Source: Cryobacterium breve (GTDB lineage Bacteria; Actinomycetota; Actinomycetes; Actinomycetales; Microbacteriaceae). Taken from it: DNA of 64,000 nt. The notes under the pieces were generated by a model, which was not told the DNA's origin, made no database searches, and was given only the letters and a program-made list of their open reading frames with translations. Below, piece after piece: positions 1 to 8,938 of the stretch; positions within the stretch are counted from its first letter, which is position 1; each line of letters begins with the position of its first letter. The translations under genes were made by a program, and so were the position numbers. The stretch spans positions 1-64,000 of the forward strand of contig NZ_SOGJ01000026.1 in the NCBI RefSeq assembly GCF_004402375.1, in the 5' to 3' direction.

Positions 1-477
1 GCGCTCCCGCAGGAGCCGGGCCCGGTATTTCAGCTTCGACGCCGTCACCGTGCCCGCCGACTTCAGCACCACCGCCTCAAACGCCGGCCTGGCCTCGGCC
101 GGCACCGACCACGCCTGATTGATCACCGCCCGCGCATGCTGGTAGCTGATCTCCCCAGCCGCCAGCGCGACCCAGGTGGCGGGGAGCTCCTCGGCCAGGG
201 CGCGGCTCTCCGCGATCAGGTTCTCCGCCGTGCGCCGCGGAATGCGGATCGTGCACGCCAGCTCGCTCACGAACTCCCGCTCCGCGACCTCGGCCGCGTC
301 CCACCGGGACCCCGGAAGCCGCACGACCGCATTCGCCCGGGACTGCCCGAACCTCCGGCCCACCTCAACCAGCTCCGCCCGCCGCGCGAAAGCCGCGGCA
401 CTGGCCCGCTCGGCCTCCGCGATCGCCTCGAAATGCGCCGCGAGAGCCTCCTGCTCGGCAAAGAATGAGGGCCTCAT
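1..477 (-). CDS. DUF222-domain protein, N-terminal part (probable HNH endonuclease), cut by window edge
   Basis: An open frame runs from an ATG at 477 leftward off the window, giving the first 159 residues. It is rich in Ala, Glu and Arg and has the look of the DUF222 (13E12 repeat) region of actinobacterial HNH endonucleases: a segment near residues 45-60 (RFGQSRANAV), then PRRTAENLI and a helix with GEISYQHARAVI. Full members are about 400-550 residues with the HNH motif at the C-terminus, which lies outside the window. Such proteins are multicopy in Microbacteriaceae genomes and their true role is unknown. Confidence 0.75.
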   Translation of the reverse strand, partial: MRPSFFAEQEALAAHFEAIAEAERASAAAFARRAELVEVGRRFGQSRANAVVRLPGSRWDAAEVAEREFVSELACTIRIPRRTAENLIAESRALAEELPATWVALAAGEISYQHARAVINQAWSVPAEARPAFEAVVLKSAGTVTASKLKYRARLLRER

Positions 478-618
478 GACACCCACGCTACGGGCACCCA
501 CCGACATTCCACGCGGCATCCGCTCGACTCCGAACGCCCTGTGGACAACCCGATCAGACCCACATTGTGGAGGAACCAATCGAGCAACCGGCCGGGGCTC
601 GCGAGCTCCGGCCGGCGC

Positions 619-1659
619 CTACACGGTGGTGGCGTCGTCGACCTGGCCGACGAGTTCCTCGATGATGTCCTCGAGGAACAGAACGCCTGTCGCAACGCCG
701 TCGGCGTCGAACGAGGTGGCCACGTGCGCGCCGAGGCGACGCATCGACGCCAGGGCGTCTTCGAGCTCGCTGCCGCGGTACACCGACGCCAGGCGACGGA
801 TGCGCTTGCTCGGCACCGGCTGCGTGAACTCGTTCCCGGAGGTGAGGTCCATCACATCTTTGAGGTGCAGGTAACCCGACGGCTCACCGTCGTTATCGGT
901 GAGGATGTAGCGCGAATACCCGCGGCGGGCGACCGCCTGCTGGATGTCGGCGGGTGACGCGGATGCCGGCAGGCAGACCATGTCGCCGATCGGCACCTCC
1001 ACGTCGGAGACTCGCTTCGAGGTGAACTCGAACGCGGCGGAGAGGGTGCCCGAGGCATCCGTCAGCAGGCCCTCCCTGGTGGACTGCTCCACGATGCCGG
1101 CCACCTCGTCGAGGGTGAACGCGCTGGTGGCCTCATTCTTGGGCTGCACCTTGAACAGACGCAGCACCCCGTTCGCCAGCCAGTTCAGACTGACGATCAC
1201 GGGGCTGAAGACGCGGGCGACGAGCACGAGCGGCGGTGCCAGGATGAGGGCGGCGCGGTCGGGCACGGAGAAGGAGATGTTCTTGGGCACCATCTCGCCG
1301 AACACCACGTGCAGGAACGTCACCAGCGCGAGCGCGATCCCGAACGCGATCACGCTGATCGCGGCGGCGGAGAGCCCGGTCGCGGCGAGCGGATACTCCA
1401 GCAGACCGTGGATGGCCGGCTCGGAGACGTTCAGGATCAGCAGCGAGCACACCGTTATGCCCAGCTGGCTGGTCGCCAGCATCAGGGTTGCGTGTTCCAT
1501 CGCCCACAGCGTGGTCTTCGCGGCCTTGCTGCCACGTTCGGCTAGCGGCTCGATCTGCGAGCGACGGGCCGAGATCACAGCGAACTCGGCGCCCACGAAG
1601 AACGCGTTGACGACTAACAGCACGACGAGCCAGATCAGGCCCGGCCAGTACTCACTCAT
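619..1659 (-). CDS. CNNM/CBS-domain membrane protein (hemolysin C / CorC superfamily), short form
   Basis: A 346-residue protein. Residues 1-190 form the CNNM (DUF21) membrane domain with several hydrophobic helices and the family signature VFGEMVPKNISF near residue 120. Two CBS motifs follow (about 205-335), ending with the typical GVLFLEDIIEELVG. Family members export Mg2+/Co2+ or act in divalent-cation homeostasis. The C-terminal CorC_HlyC FAD-like domain present in its upstream partner is missing, and the protein stops right after CBS2. It overlaps the end of the 1652-2995 gene by 8 bases, so the two are co-transcribed and translationally coupled and may work as a hetero-pair. The substrate cannot be told from sequence. 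Confidence 0.88.
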   Translation of the reverse strand: MSEYWPGLIWLVVLLVVNAFFVGAEFAVISARRSQIEPLAERGSKAAKTTLWAMEHATLMLATSQLGITVCSLLILNVSEPAIHGLLEYPLAATGLSAAAISVIAFGIALALVTFLHVVFGEMVPKNISFSVPDRAALILAPPLVLVARVFSPVIVSLNWLANGVLRLFKVQPKNEATSAFTLDEVAGIVEQSTREGLLTDASGTLSAAFEFTSKRVSDVEVPIGDMVCLPASASPADIQQAVARRGYSRYILTDNDGEPSGYLHLKDVMDLTSGNEFTQPVPSKRIRRLASVYRGSELEDALASMRRLGAHVATSFDADGVATGVLFLEDIIEELVGQVDDATTV

Positions 1660-2995
1660 GGTTCAGGTCCTTCTGGATCGGGGTGGAGAGCGCGTCGTTC
1701 GCGGGGGTGGGGGTGAAGCGCACGCGCTGAACGCGCACGCCGTCAACACGCTCGATGCGCAGCGCGCCGCCGTCGATTCGAACCTCGTCACCCAGTTCCG
1801 GAATGCGGTCGAGCTGGTCGGCAATGAAGCCTCCGACCGTGTCGTAGTCGCCGTCGTCGGGCACAGTGACGCCGACCCGGTCGAACACTTCGTCCGGCCG
1901 CCAGCCGGCGTCGAACACCACGGAACGACCTGAACGGATGACCCCCGCCTTCGCCCGGTCGTGCTCGTCTTCCAGCTCGCCCACGAGTTCCTCGACAAGG
2001 TCCTCGAGCGTGACGATGCCGGCCGTTCCGCCGTATTCGTCCGCGACGACCGCGATCTGGAAGCCCTGCTTGCGCAGCATTTCGAGGAGCGTGTCGACGG
2101 CCATCGACTCGGGCACGCGCAGCGCCTCCACCTTCAGGTCGTCAGCGGTGACCTGTTCGCGGTGCCGCAGCGCAACCGCGAAGGCCGCCTTCACGTGCAG
2201 AACGCCGACGATGTCGTCGGAGTCCTTGTCGATCACCGGGAAACGGGAGTAGCCCGTGGATGTGGACAGGGCCACGATGCTCGCGGCAGTGTCTGTGACC
2301 TTGACCGACGACATCCGCACCCGGGGGGTCATCACGTCGTCGACCGTGTGGTCCGCGAACCGGAGCGTGCGATGCAGCATGGCCGCGTGGTCGTTGTCGA
2401 GGACTCCCTCCAGGGCCGACCGGCGCACGAGGAAGCTGAGCTCCTCGGCGCTGCGGGCACCCGAGAGCTCCTCCTTCGGCTCAATGCCGACCATCCGGAT
2501 CAGAGCGTTCGCCGTGTTGTTGAAGAGGAGGATGACGGGCTTGAACACCGCGGTGAACAGGGCCTGCGGGGGCACGACGATCTTGGCCGTGGCCAGGGGA
2601 ACGGCCAGGGCGAAGTTCTTCGGCACGAGCTCACCGATCACCATGGAGAACAGCGTCGCCACCGAGATCGCGATGATCGCGCCGAGCACGGGCACGAGGC
2701 CGTCGGGCACGCCGGCGCCCTCGAGAGGCGCGGTCAGCAGTGAGGTGATGGCCGGTTCGAACGTGAACCCGGTCAGCAGCGTGGTCAGTGTGATGCCGAG
2801 CTGCGCGCTGGACAGGTGCGTCGAGGTGATCTTCAACGCCTTGATGGTCGGGCCGAGGCGTTTCTCACCGCGTGCCTGTCGGGCTTCGAGCTCATTGCGG
2901 TCGAGGGTGACGAGGGAGAACTCGGCGGCGACGAAGACACCCGTTCCGACGGTGAGGAGTAGACCGACCCCCACCATCGCCCACTCAAACAGCAT
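1652..2995 (-). CDS. CNNM/CBS-domain membrane protein with CorC_HlyC domain
   Basis: A 447-residue paralogue of the overlapping downstream gene. It has an N-terminal CNNM domain with four hydrophobic segments (residues 1-200, signature VIGELVPKNFAL), a CBS pair (about 215-345, with VADEYGGTAGIVTLEDLVEE) and a C-terminal CorC_HlyC domain (about 360-435, DYDTVGGFIADQLDRIPE). This is the full domain order of the magnesium/cobalt efflux family. It is first of a two-gene operon. The two-gene arrangement, one member lacking the CorC_HlyC domain, is common in actinobacteria. The transported ion is inferred only from the family. Confidence 0.92.
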   Translation of the reverse strand: MLFEWAMVGVGLLLTVGTGVFVAAEFSLVTLDRNELEARQARGEKRLGPTIKALKITSTHLSSAQLGITLTTLLTGFTFEPAITSLLTAPLEGAGVPDGLVPVLGAIIAISVATLFSMVIGELVPKNFALAVPLATAKIVVPPQALFTAVFKPVILLFNNTANALIRMVGIEPKEELSGARSAEELSFLVRRSALEGVLDNDHAAMLHRTLRFADHTVDDVMTPRVRMSSVKVTDTAASIVALSTSTGYSRFPVIDKDSDDIVGVLHVKAAFAVALRHREQVTADDLKVEALRVPESMAVDTLLEMLRKQGFQIAVVADEYGGTAGIVTLEDLVEELVGELEDEHDRAKAGVIRSGRSVVFDAGWRPDEVFDRVGVTVPDDGDYDTVGGFIADQLDRIPELGDEVRIDGGALRIERVDGVRVQRVRFTPTPANDALSTPIQKDLNHE

Positions 2996-3145
2996 GTTGC
3001 CCTCTCGGATTCGAGGGCGGGATGTCGAGGTGTGGCTGGATGGGCGAGGGTTTATCGGGGTCCATTGTTATCCCAGAGTATCGGGCGGCCTGTGACCGTT
3101 GCTGGGAAACTGCCTGCCCGCTCGCCCTCAGCTCGTCGCCTGGGC

Positions 3146-3400
3146 GGTGTTCTGGTCGGGTCCTCCATCATCGGTTTCGTGATCCTGGTGGGCTACGTCG
3201 TCGAGCGTCGCGGGATCCTCGGCGTGGCCGCAGTGCTGACGCTCAACCGAACGGCCTTCTCGGTGACGGCTCCGGCGCTTCTACTCCCGGTGCTCTCCGC
3301 AGCGGATGTCGCGGTGGTGTTCTCCACGTTCCTCCCGACCACGCTGTGCAGCGACGTTGTCGGCGGGACCCTGTGCCCGAGCGCGGAGCGGCGTTACTCT
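3146..3400 (+). pseudogene. AEC-family (auxin efflux carrier type) transporter remnant, N-terminal fragment
   Basis: One frame through this stretch reads as the first two helices of an AEC permease: SSIIGFVILVGYVVE, then RRGILG, LNRTAFSVTAPALLLPVLS and ADVAVVFSTFL. This is the usual opening of these roughly 300-residue transporters. Similarity ends near 3380, and nothing downstream continues the fold in any frame. The frame then runs without a stop into the next small gene. There is no clear start codon or ribosome site at the expected position. I read it as a 5' fragment left by a deletion. A fusion protein with the next gene is formally possible but unlikely. Confidence 0.6.
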
Positions 3401-3406
3401 GTGGGC

Positions 3407-3700
3407 ATGAAAGAGGACACTGGTACCCACGGGCACGGCCTGGGCGCCCGCTATGTGCACTTCATCGAGTGGATGAACGGAAAGCTGGTGCGCGGGATGG
3501 GCCCGGCGAACCTGGGGCCGTACAACGACGTCGCGACCAGGATCGGTGCGGCGGTGTGCCCGGTGTGCGGCCGGCCGATGGCCGAGCACAGCATCGATCA
3601 CACCACCCCGAACGCAATTCTGCATTGCCCGGCAGGGCACAAGCCGGCGCCTCCGGAGGAGCCGGTCAACGAGTTCGGGATGTCCAAACCGCCCGGCTGA
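3407..3700 (+). CDS. Small conserved-looking protein with CPxC zinc-ribbon-like motif
   Basis: A 97-residue protein of unknown function. A CPVCGRPMAEH motif sits near residues 53-63 and HCPAGHKP follows about 18 residues later, a Cys/His spacing that could bind one zinc ion. The N-terminal half (GARYVHFIEWMNGKL) is amphipathic, and there is no signal peptide or membrane helix. The frame is open upstream through the AEC remnant, so the start is uncertain. The ATG at 3407 is chosen because upstream residues belong to the transporter fragment. It lies 20 bases from the convergent end of putP. Confidence 0.6.
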   Translation: MKEDTGTHGHGLGARYVHFIEWMNGKLVRGMGPANLGPYNDVATRIGAAVCPVCGRPMAEHSIDHTTPNAILHCPAGHKPAPPEEPVNEFGMSKPPG

Positions 3701-3719
3701 CACCCCGGCACGCTATGCG

Positions 3720-5252
3720 CTACGCGGTGCGCGTTGCCCCGCTCTCCGACGTCACGGGTGCCTCGAGCGCCACGTAGTCGTCATGCGCCTGCGCCACGGC
3801 GGCATCGAATTCGGCTTCGATCTCAGCGGAGGGCTTGTGGGTGGCCAGGGAAACCACAACGGCCACCACCAGGCTGGCGATGAAGCCGGGGACGATTTCG
3901 TACATGGTGGCGCTCAGCGGGGAGTTGCCCCAGGCGAAGACCACGATGGCGCCGGTGACCATGGAGGCCAGCGCGCCCCAGGTGGAGAGTTTCTTCCAGT
4001 ACAGCGAGAGCAGAACCACGGGGCCAAACGCGGCGCCGAAACCGGCCCAGGCGAAACCGACCAGCTCGAGGATGGTCGCATCTCGACCCAGGGCGATCAC
4101 CCCGGCCACGACCGCGACGAGTAGAACGCCGAGGCGTCCGAGCATGATCAGCTGCTTCGGCGAGGCGTCCTTCTTGCCGACGATCTTGTACAGATCCTCG
4201 ACCAGCGCCGAGGAGCAGACGATCAGCTGCGACGAGATGGTGCTCATGATGGCGGCGAGCACGGCGGCCAGCACCAGACCGGCGACGAACGGGTGGAACA
4301 GGAATTGTGAAAGCAACAGGAAGACCGTCTCCGGGTTCTTCAGGGTCACCTCGGGGTGCTGCTGGAAGTAGGCGATGCCGATCAGCCCGGTGAAGATGGC
4401 GCCGAGGGCGGTGAGGATCATCCAGCCGATGCCGATCCGGCGCCCGGCCTTGGCGTCCTGGGGGGTGCGCAGCGCCATGAAACGCACGATGATGTGCGGC
4501 TGGCCGACGTAGCCGAGGCCCCAGGCCGCGGCGGAGATGATGCCCAGAACGGAGCCGCCCGCGGTGAGGGAGAGAAGGTCCGGGTTGACCTCACGGATGG
4601 AATCGACGGTGGCGGTGATGCCACCGGTGGCGCCCAGGGCGACCAGAGGCACGACGATGAGCGCTGCGAGCATCAGGATGCCCTGGGCCACGTCGGTGAG
4701 GGTCGCACCGAGGAAACCGCCGAAGAGTGTGTAGAGCAGGGTGACGCCCGCGACGATCAGCATGCCGGTCAGGAAGGTGGAGCCGAAGGAGTTCTCGAAG
4801 AAAACACCGCCGGCAACCATGCCGGAGGACACGTAGAACGTGAAGAACACCAGGATGATCACGCCGGAAACCGAGCGCAGCAGGCGCGAGGTGTCCTTGA
4901 GCCGGTTCTCGAAGAAGCTCGGGATGGTGATGGAATTGTTGGCCACGTGGGTGTAGGAACGCAGTCGCGGGGCCACGAACTTCCAGTTCAGCCAGGCGCC
5001 GATGGTCAGACCGATGGCGATCCACGCCTCAACCAGACCGGACACGTAGATGGCACCCGGGAGGCCGAGGAGGAGCCAGCCGGACATGTCCGAAGCGCCG
5101 GCGCTCAGTGCCGCGGTGCCGGGTTTCAGGCCGCGGCCTGCGAGCATGTAGTCGTCGAGATCCTTGGTCTGCCTGAAGGCGAACCATCCGATCGCGATCA
5201 TGGCGGCGAGGTACAAAGTAATCGCTACGAGCTGAAAAGTCTGATCCGTCAT
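3720..5252 (-). CDS. putP: Sodium/proline symporter
   Basis: A 510-residue sodium:solute symporter (SSS family) with about 13 hydrophobic helices across its length. Early residues YMLAGRGLKPGTAALSAGAS and DMSGWLLLGLPGA carry the TM2 Asp/Ser signature of PutP, and the following DYVALEAP-type tail is hydrophilic. It imports L-proline with Na+ across the cytoplasmic membrane, for use as carbon/nitrogen source or osmolyte. The family-typical length and high conservation make the PutP subgroup likely. It is a single gene, with about 107 bases upstream before the next gene. No putA is present in the window. Confidence 0.9.
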   Translation of the reverse strand: MTDQTFQLVAITLYLAAMIAIGWFAFRQTKDLDDYMLAGRGLKPGTAALSAGASDMSGWLLLGLPGAIYVSGLVEAWIAIGLTIGAWLNWKFVAPRLRSYTHVANNSITIPSFFENRLKDTSRLLRSVSGVIILVFFTFYVSSGMVAGGVFFENSFGSTFLTGMLIVAGVTLLYTLFGGFLGATLTDVAQGILMLAALIVVPLVALGATGGITATVDSIREVNPDLLSLTAGGSVLGIISAAAWGLGYVGQPHIIVRFMALRTPQDAKAGRRIGIGWMILTALGAIFTGLIGIAYFQQHPEVTLKNPETVFLLLSQFLFHPFVAGLVLAAVLAAIMSTISSQLIVCSSALVEDLYKIVGKKDASPKQLIMLGRLGVLLVAVVAGVIALGRDATILELVGFAWAGFGAAFGPVVLLSLYWKKLSTWGALASMVTGAIVVFAWGNSPLSATMYEIVPGFIASLVVAVVVSLATHKPSAEIEAEFDAAVAQAHDDYVALEAPVTSESGATRTA

Positions 5253-5359
5253 TGGAGTCCCTTATTCGGATGCCCAGGGTGCAGGCACTCGGATGCCCGG
5301 AGTGCGGGCGGTGCAGTGGCCAAGTATCACAGACAAACGCGACCCCCCTCAACGGGGCG

Positions 5360-5989
5360 TCACGAACGGGTGGCGGGCCGTCGCAATAGCCAGGGGCGCA
5401 GCATCCGTGTGATCTGAGGCATGACCAGAAAGGTCATGGCCGGCGCCATCACGAACGTGGTGACCAGGATTTTGGGCAGGATGTCCACGTCGTGCCAGCC
5501 CGGGATGAGCCAGGTCGCGAGCAGGGTGAACGCCAGATTTGCAGGGAAGAAGCCCATCCCGATGCTCACGGCCTGCTTCCAGCGGGGCACCTGGAACGAC
5601 GGAGTGGCGTTCACGTCGTCATCGTCGGAGTCAGGGGCGTCGAACCAGCCCTCGATGCCGGTGCGTTTCTCCACGCGGGCGTCGAGGATGAGGGCGTGGC
5701 CGTCGATCAGCCAGTGGGCCCGCTCCTCGGAGCCCTCCCAGGCATCAAGCTGTTCGGAGCTCGCGAAGCGGTAGAGCATGTGCCAGCTGAGGGAATCGGC
5801 GGTGGCGCGCACCCAGCCCGAGCCGAGGAAACCGGGGAATTCGCTGGCCATGTCCATGCCCTGTTGCGCCCAACGGGTGGCCTCAGGGATGCGGGTCGGT
5901 TCGACGCGACGGGTGACGGAGACGGTGACGGAGTTCGCTGGGCGCGCCGGGGGCGTTCCGCTGGCGTTCCCCGGGGGTACGGAAGACAT
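5360..5989 (-). CDS. Antibiotic-biosynthesis-monooxygenase-like (ABM) domain protein with C-terminal membrane helices
   Basis: A protein of 209 residues from the ATG at 5989. The open frame extends further upstream antisense to xth, but the early part is not protein-like and an AGG lies just before 5989. Residues about 20-115 look like an ABM ferredoxin-fold domain (ATRWAQQGMDMASEFPGFLGSGWV and SSEQLDAWEGSEERAHWL). Two hydrophobic helices follow near residues 140-195. This ABM-plus-two-helix layout is a recognised bacterial family without an assigned reaction. It lies downstream of xth on the same strand, 70 bases away. Confidence 0.75.
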   Translation of the reverse strand: MSSVPPGNASGTPPARPANSVTVSVTRRVEPTRIPEATRWAQQGMDMASEFPGFLGSGWVRATADSLSWHMLYRFASSEQLDAWEGSEERAHWLIDGHALILDARVEKRTGIEGWFDAPDSDDDDVNATPSFQVPRWKQAVSIGMGFFPANLAFTLLATWLIPGWHDVDILPKILVTTFVMAPAMTFLVMPQITRMLRPWLLRRPATRS

Positions 5990-6059
5990 CCTGCAAGTAT
6001 TGCTGCTGCACTCGCCCGTGCTGTTGCCGCTGCGTTTCCGGCAGGTTGGTTGGCGGCGG

Positions 6060-6896
6060 TTAGAAGACCATCGGGCGGTCGTCGTCTTCACCCTCGAGGG
6101 CCAACTCCACGACCACGGGCACGTGGTCGCTCGGTGCATCGCCCTTACGCTCAGTGCGGTGGATGCTCGCGGCCGTCACCAGGTCTGCGAACGGGGGGGA
6201 GCCGAGGATGAAATCGATTCGCATGCCCTCGTTCCGTGGGAACCGCAGCTGCTTGTAGTCCCAGAAGGTGAAGCCCTCGGGAACCAGCGGGCGCACCACA
6301 TCGAGGATGCCCTCCGCCTCGAAGGCGTGGAACGCGGACCGCTCGGGCTCGGAGATGTGGGTGGACTGCCCGGGAACGAAGCTCGGGTCGCCCATGTCGG
6401 TGTCGAACGGGGCCACGTTCCAGTCGCCCATCAGCGCAAGGGCCAGGTGCGGGTCGCGGGCCAGTTCGTTCCGGGCGTGCGTGCGCAGGCGCTCCAGCCA
6501 GTCCAACTTGTAGGCGAGGTGCGGGTCGCCGAGGGCACGTCCGTTAGGAACGTACAGGCTCCACAGGCGCATGCCCTCCACCGTGACGCCGAGTGCCCGG
6601 GCCTCGAGCGGAAGGCCGGGACCCTCCTGGCCTTTCAGGAAGCCGGGCATGCCTGGGAAGCCGGTGGCGACATCCGTCATCTCGTGGCGACTGGCAAAGG
6701 CCACGCCGTTCCACTGGCTGATGCCGTGGACGGCGAGCTCATAGCCGGCGTCCTCGAACGCCTGCGCCGGGAACTGCTCGGGCTTGCACTTGATCTCCTG
6801 CATCGCGAGCACGTCGATGTCTTCGCGCACCATCCAGTCGACCACCCGACCGACTCGGGCACGGATGGAGTTCACGTTCCAGGTGGCGATGCGCAT
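6060..6896 (-). CDS. xth: Exodeoxyribonuclease III
   Basis: A 278-residue member of the ExoIII / AP endonuclease family, which removes 3' blocks and cleaves at abasic sites in base excision repair. All core motifs are present: NVNSIRAR near the start, the metal-binding QEIKC, the catalytic GDWNVAPFDTDMGDP, RIDFILGS and the final SDHVPVV (Asp-His pair). The length is normal for the family. Upstream of its start (6897-7085) lie a palindromic repeat and the divergent F420 dehydrogenase gene. Confidence 0.93.
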   Translation of the reverse strand: MRIATWNVNSIRARVGRVVDWMVREDIDVLAMQEIKCKPEQFPAQAFEDAGYELAVHGISQWNGVAFASRHEMTDVATGFPGMPGFLKGQEGPGLPLEARALGVTVEGMRLWSLYVPNGRALGDPHLAYKLDWLERLRTHARNELARDPHLALALMGDWNVAPFDTDMGDPSFVPGQSTHISEPERSAFHAFEAEGILDVVRPLVPEGFTFWDYKQLRFPRNEGMRIDFILGSPPFADLVTAASIHRTERKGDAPSDHVPVVVELALEGEDDDRPMVF

Positions 6897-6927
6897 TCGC
6901 CCAGCCTATTTGACGGATGCCGGCCAC

Positions 6928-6987
6928 GCGGGTGCTGCGCCGCTCCGCGCGCGGCGTGCCGGGAGCGAAGCGGCGCAGCACCCGCGA
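6928..6987. repeat. 60-nt palindromic repeat, family 2 copy 1
   Basis: Perfect 18-nt inverted arms lie at 6928-6945 and 6970-6987, separated by 24 nt. The right half and loop are nearly identical to the palindrome at 58211-58274: both share GCGCCGCTCCGCGCG, GGCGTGCCG and AGCGGCGCAGC in the same order and spacing. It sits between the divergent xth and F420-dehydrogenase genes, so it is not simply a terminator. Confidence 0.75.
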
Positions 6988-7085
6988 GACGGCGGCGCCG
7001 AGGGGTCCTGGGTGGGGGAGCGGGCATACTCGGAGGCTGAAGTGGCAGGATTGGGGCCTACGACGACTAGGCAGGGGCGGTACCC

Positions 7086-8087
7086 ATGACGGATTTGCAG
7101 ATCGGCTATGCGGCGATGCTGGAGCAGTTCGCCCCCGCGGAGGCGGTGGCCCTCTCGGCCTACGCCGAGGGGCACGGGTTCACCGGGGTGATGGCGGCCG
7201 ACCACTTCCAGCCGTGGGTGCCCGCCCAGGGTGAGTCCTCCTTCGTCTGGAGCGTGCTCGCCGCGATCGGTGAGCGCACGAAGGGTGACCTCGGGCCCGG
7301 CGTCACCGCGCCCACGTTCCGGTGGCACCCGGCCATGGTGGCCCAGGCTTCCGCGACCCTCGCTTCGATGTACCCCGGCCGGCATTGGCTCGGCCTCGGC
7401 TCCGGCGAAGCGCTCAACGAGCACATCGTCGGCCAGTACTGGCCGGAAGCCCCCGAGCGGATCAACCGCATGTTCGAGGCCATCGAGATCATCTCGAAGC
7501 TGTTCGCCGCCTCCATCGCAGGCAAGGACGTCAAGCACTCCGGCCAGTTCTACAAGCTCGAGTCGACTCGGCTCTGGACCATGCCCGAGGTGGCCCCGGA
7601 GATCCTCGTCGCCACGGCCGGCCCCGTCACCGCCAAGCGCGCCGGACGTCACGCCGACGGCCTGATCACGGTCGGCGCCCCGCTGGAGAAAATCTCGATG
7701 CTGTTCGGCAAGTTCGACGACGGTGCCCGGGATGCCGGCAAGGACCCTTCGACCATGCCCAAGGTGCTGCAGCTGCACATGAGCTGGGCCGAAACCGACG
7801 AGGAGGCCATGCGCAACGCGCTGGTCGAGTGGCCGAACGGCGGAATGAAGTTCCCGAAGGGGGACATCCGTTCTCCGTTCGAATTCGAGCAGATCGCCAA
7901 GCTCGTGCGCCCCGAGGACTTCGAGGGCCGAATGATCATCTCGGCCGACCCCGACGACCACCGTGCCTACATCCAGAAGTTCGTCGACCTCGGTTTCGAC
8001 CGCATCTACCTGCACAACGTGGGCCGCAACCAGCGCCAGTGGATCGACGTGTTCGGGCGCGACGTTCTGCCGAAGCTCGTGCGCTGA
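7086..8087 (+). CDS. fgd: F420-dependent sugar-phosphate (glucose-6-phosphate-type) dehydrogenase, LLM family
   Basis: A 333-residue TIM-barrel protein of the luciferase-like F420 family. It matches mycobacterial Fgd1 motif for motif: EQFAP (Glu13), ADHFQPW with Asp39, His40 and Trp44 at the same numbers, and GSGEALNEH with Glu108 (Fgd1 Glu109). These are the F420-contacting and catalytic positions. The phosphate-binding Thr-Ser-x-Lys segment of Fgd1 is replaced by ITVGAP, so the sugar-phosphate substrate may differ. The family oxidises glucose-6-phosphate and supplies reduced F420. It is followed after 2 bases by cofE, so it is the first gene of an F420 operon. Confidence 0.85.
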   Translation: MTDLQIGYAAMLEQFAPAEAVALSAYAEGHGFTGVMAADHFQPWVPAQGESSFVWSVLAAIGERTKGDLGPGVTAPTFRWHPAMVAQASATLASMYPGRHWLGLGSGEALNEHIVGQYWPEAPERINRMFEAIEIISKLFAASIAGKDVKHSGQFYKLESTRLWTMPEVAPEILVATAGPVTAKRAGRHADGLITVGAPLEKISMLFGKFDDGARDAGKDPSTMPKVLQLHMSWAETDEEAMRNALVEWPNGGMKFPKGDIRSPFEFEQIAKLVRPEDFEGRMIISADPDDHRAYIQKFVDLGFDRIYLHNVGRNQRQWIDVFGRDVLPKLVR

Positions 8088-8089
8088 CG

Positions 8090-8938
8090 GTGACGCGACC
8101 GGTGTCCACGCCGCGGCCGTCCGTCGCCGCGGTGTTCGTGTTCGTGCTCGAGGGCATCGGCGAGGTCGTGGCCGGCGACGACCTGGCCGCGCTCATCGCC
8201 GGCGCGGCCGGGACTCGGCTGGAGCATGGCGACATCCTCGCCGTGACCAGCAAGATCGTCTCCAAGGCTGAGGGGCGGCAGGTTTCCGCCGCCGACCGTG
8301 AGCAGGCGATCACCGACGAAACCGTGCGCACGGTGGCCACCCGCGCCTTCCCCGGCGGGGTCACGCGCATCGTCGAGAACCGGCAGGGCCTTGTGATGGC
8401 CGCGGCCGGCGTCGACGCCAGCAACACGCCTGACGGCACCGTTCTGCTGCTGCCCGTCGACCCCGACGCCTCCGCCCGAGCACTGTGCGCCGCCCTGCGC
8501 GAGAGCACCGGGCTTCGCCTCGGCGTGATCATCACGGACACCGTCGGGCGCCCCTGGCGAGAGGGCCAGACCGACATCGCCATCGGCGCAGCCGGCGTGG
8601 CAGTGCTCGACGACCTCCGGGGCACGGATGACGCGTTCGGCCGCCGCCTGTTCGTCACCGTCGCCGCCGTGGCCGACGAGATTGCCGGGGCGGCCGACCT
8701 GGTGAAGGGCAAGACCAGCGGCAACCCCGTGGCAGTGGTGCGTGGCCTCGAGCATCTGGTGAACGAGCTCGACGCGGCGGATGCGCATGGTGCGACCCGG
8801 CTGCTGAGGCCGATCGAGAACGACATGTTCCGCGTCGGGTCGGCGGAGGCGCACGCCGAGGGGTTTTCGGAAGGGTATGCGGCGGGGCTGGCCGCGGCCG
8901 CCGGTGACGCGGCATCCGTCGCCGTCGTCGTCGAATGA
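8090..8938 (+). CDS. cofE: Coenzyme F420:L-glutamate ligase
   Basis: A 282-residue protein from a GTG at 8090, directly after the fgd stop. It adds L-glutamate residues to F420-0 using GTP. Motifs of the CofE/FbiB N-terminal fold are clear: [18 protein letters not shown] near residue 45, [21 protein letters not shown] near 145, and the [16 protein letters not shown] region. It ends at about the length of archaeal CofE and lacks the FMN-binding nitroreductase domain fused to mycobacterial FbiB, which reduces dehydro-F420-0. Its ATGA stop overlaps the cofC start by 4 bases. Confidence 0.92.
   Translation: MTRPVSTPRPSVAAVFVFVLEGIGEVVAGDDLAALIAGAAGTRLEHGDILAVTSKIVSKAEGRQVSAADREQAITDETVRTVATRAFPGGVTRIVENRQGLVMAAAGVDASNTPDGTVLLLPVDPDASARALCAALRESTGLRLGVIITDTVGRPWREGQTDIAIGAAGVAVLDDLRGTDDAFGRRLFVTVAAVADEIAGAADLVKGKTSGNPVAVVRGLEHLVNELDAADAHGATRLLRPIENDMFRVGSAEAHAEGFSEGYAAGLAAAAGDAASVAVVVE

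Noticed and set aside
3146..3700. A genuine 222-residue fusion protein starting at 3032
   Set aside because: The first 35 codons are random-looking, the transporter part lacks eight helices, and the small zinc-ribbon-like part has its own ATG; a remnant plus a small gene explains it better.
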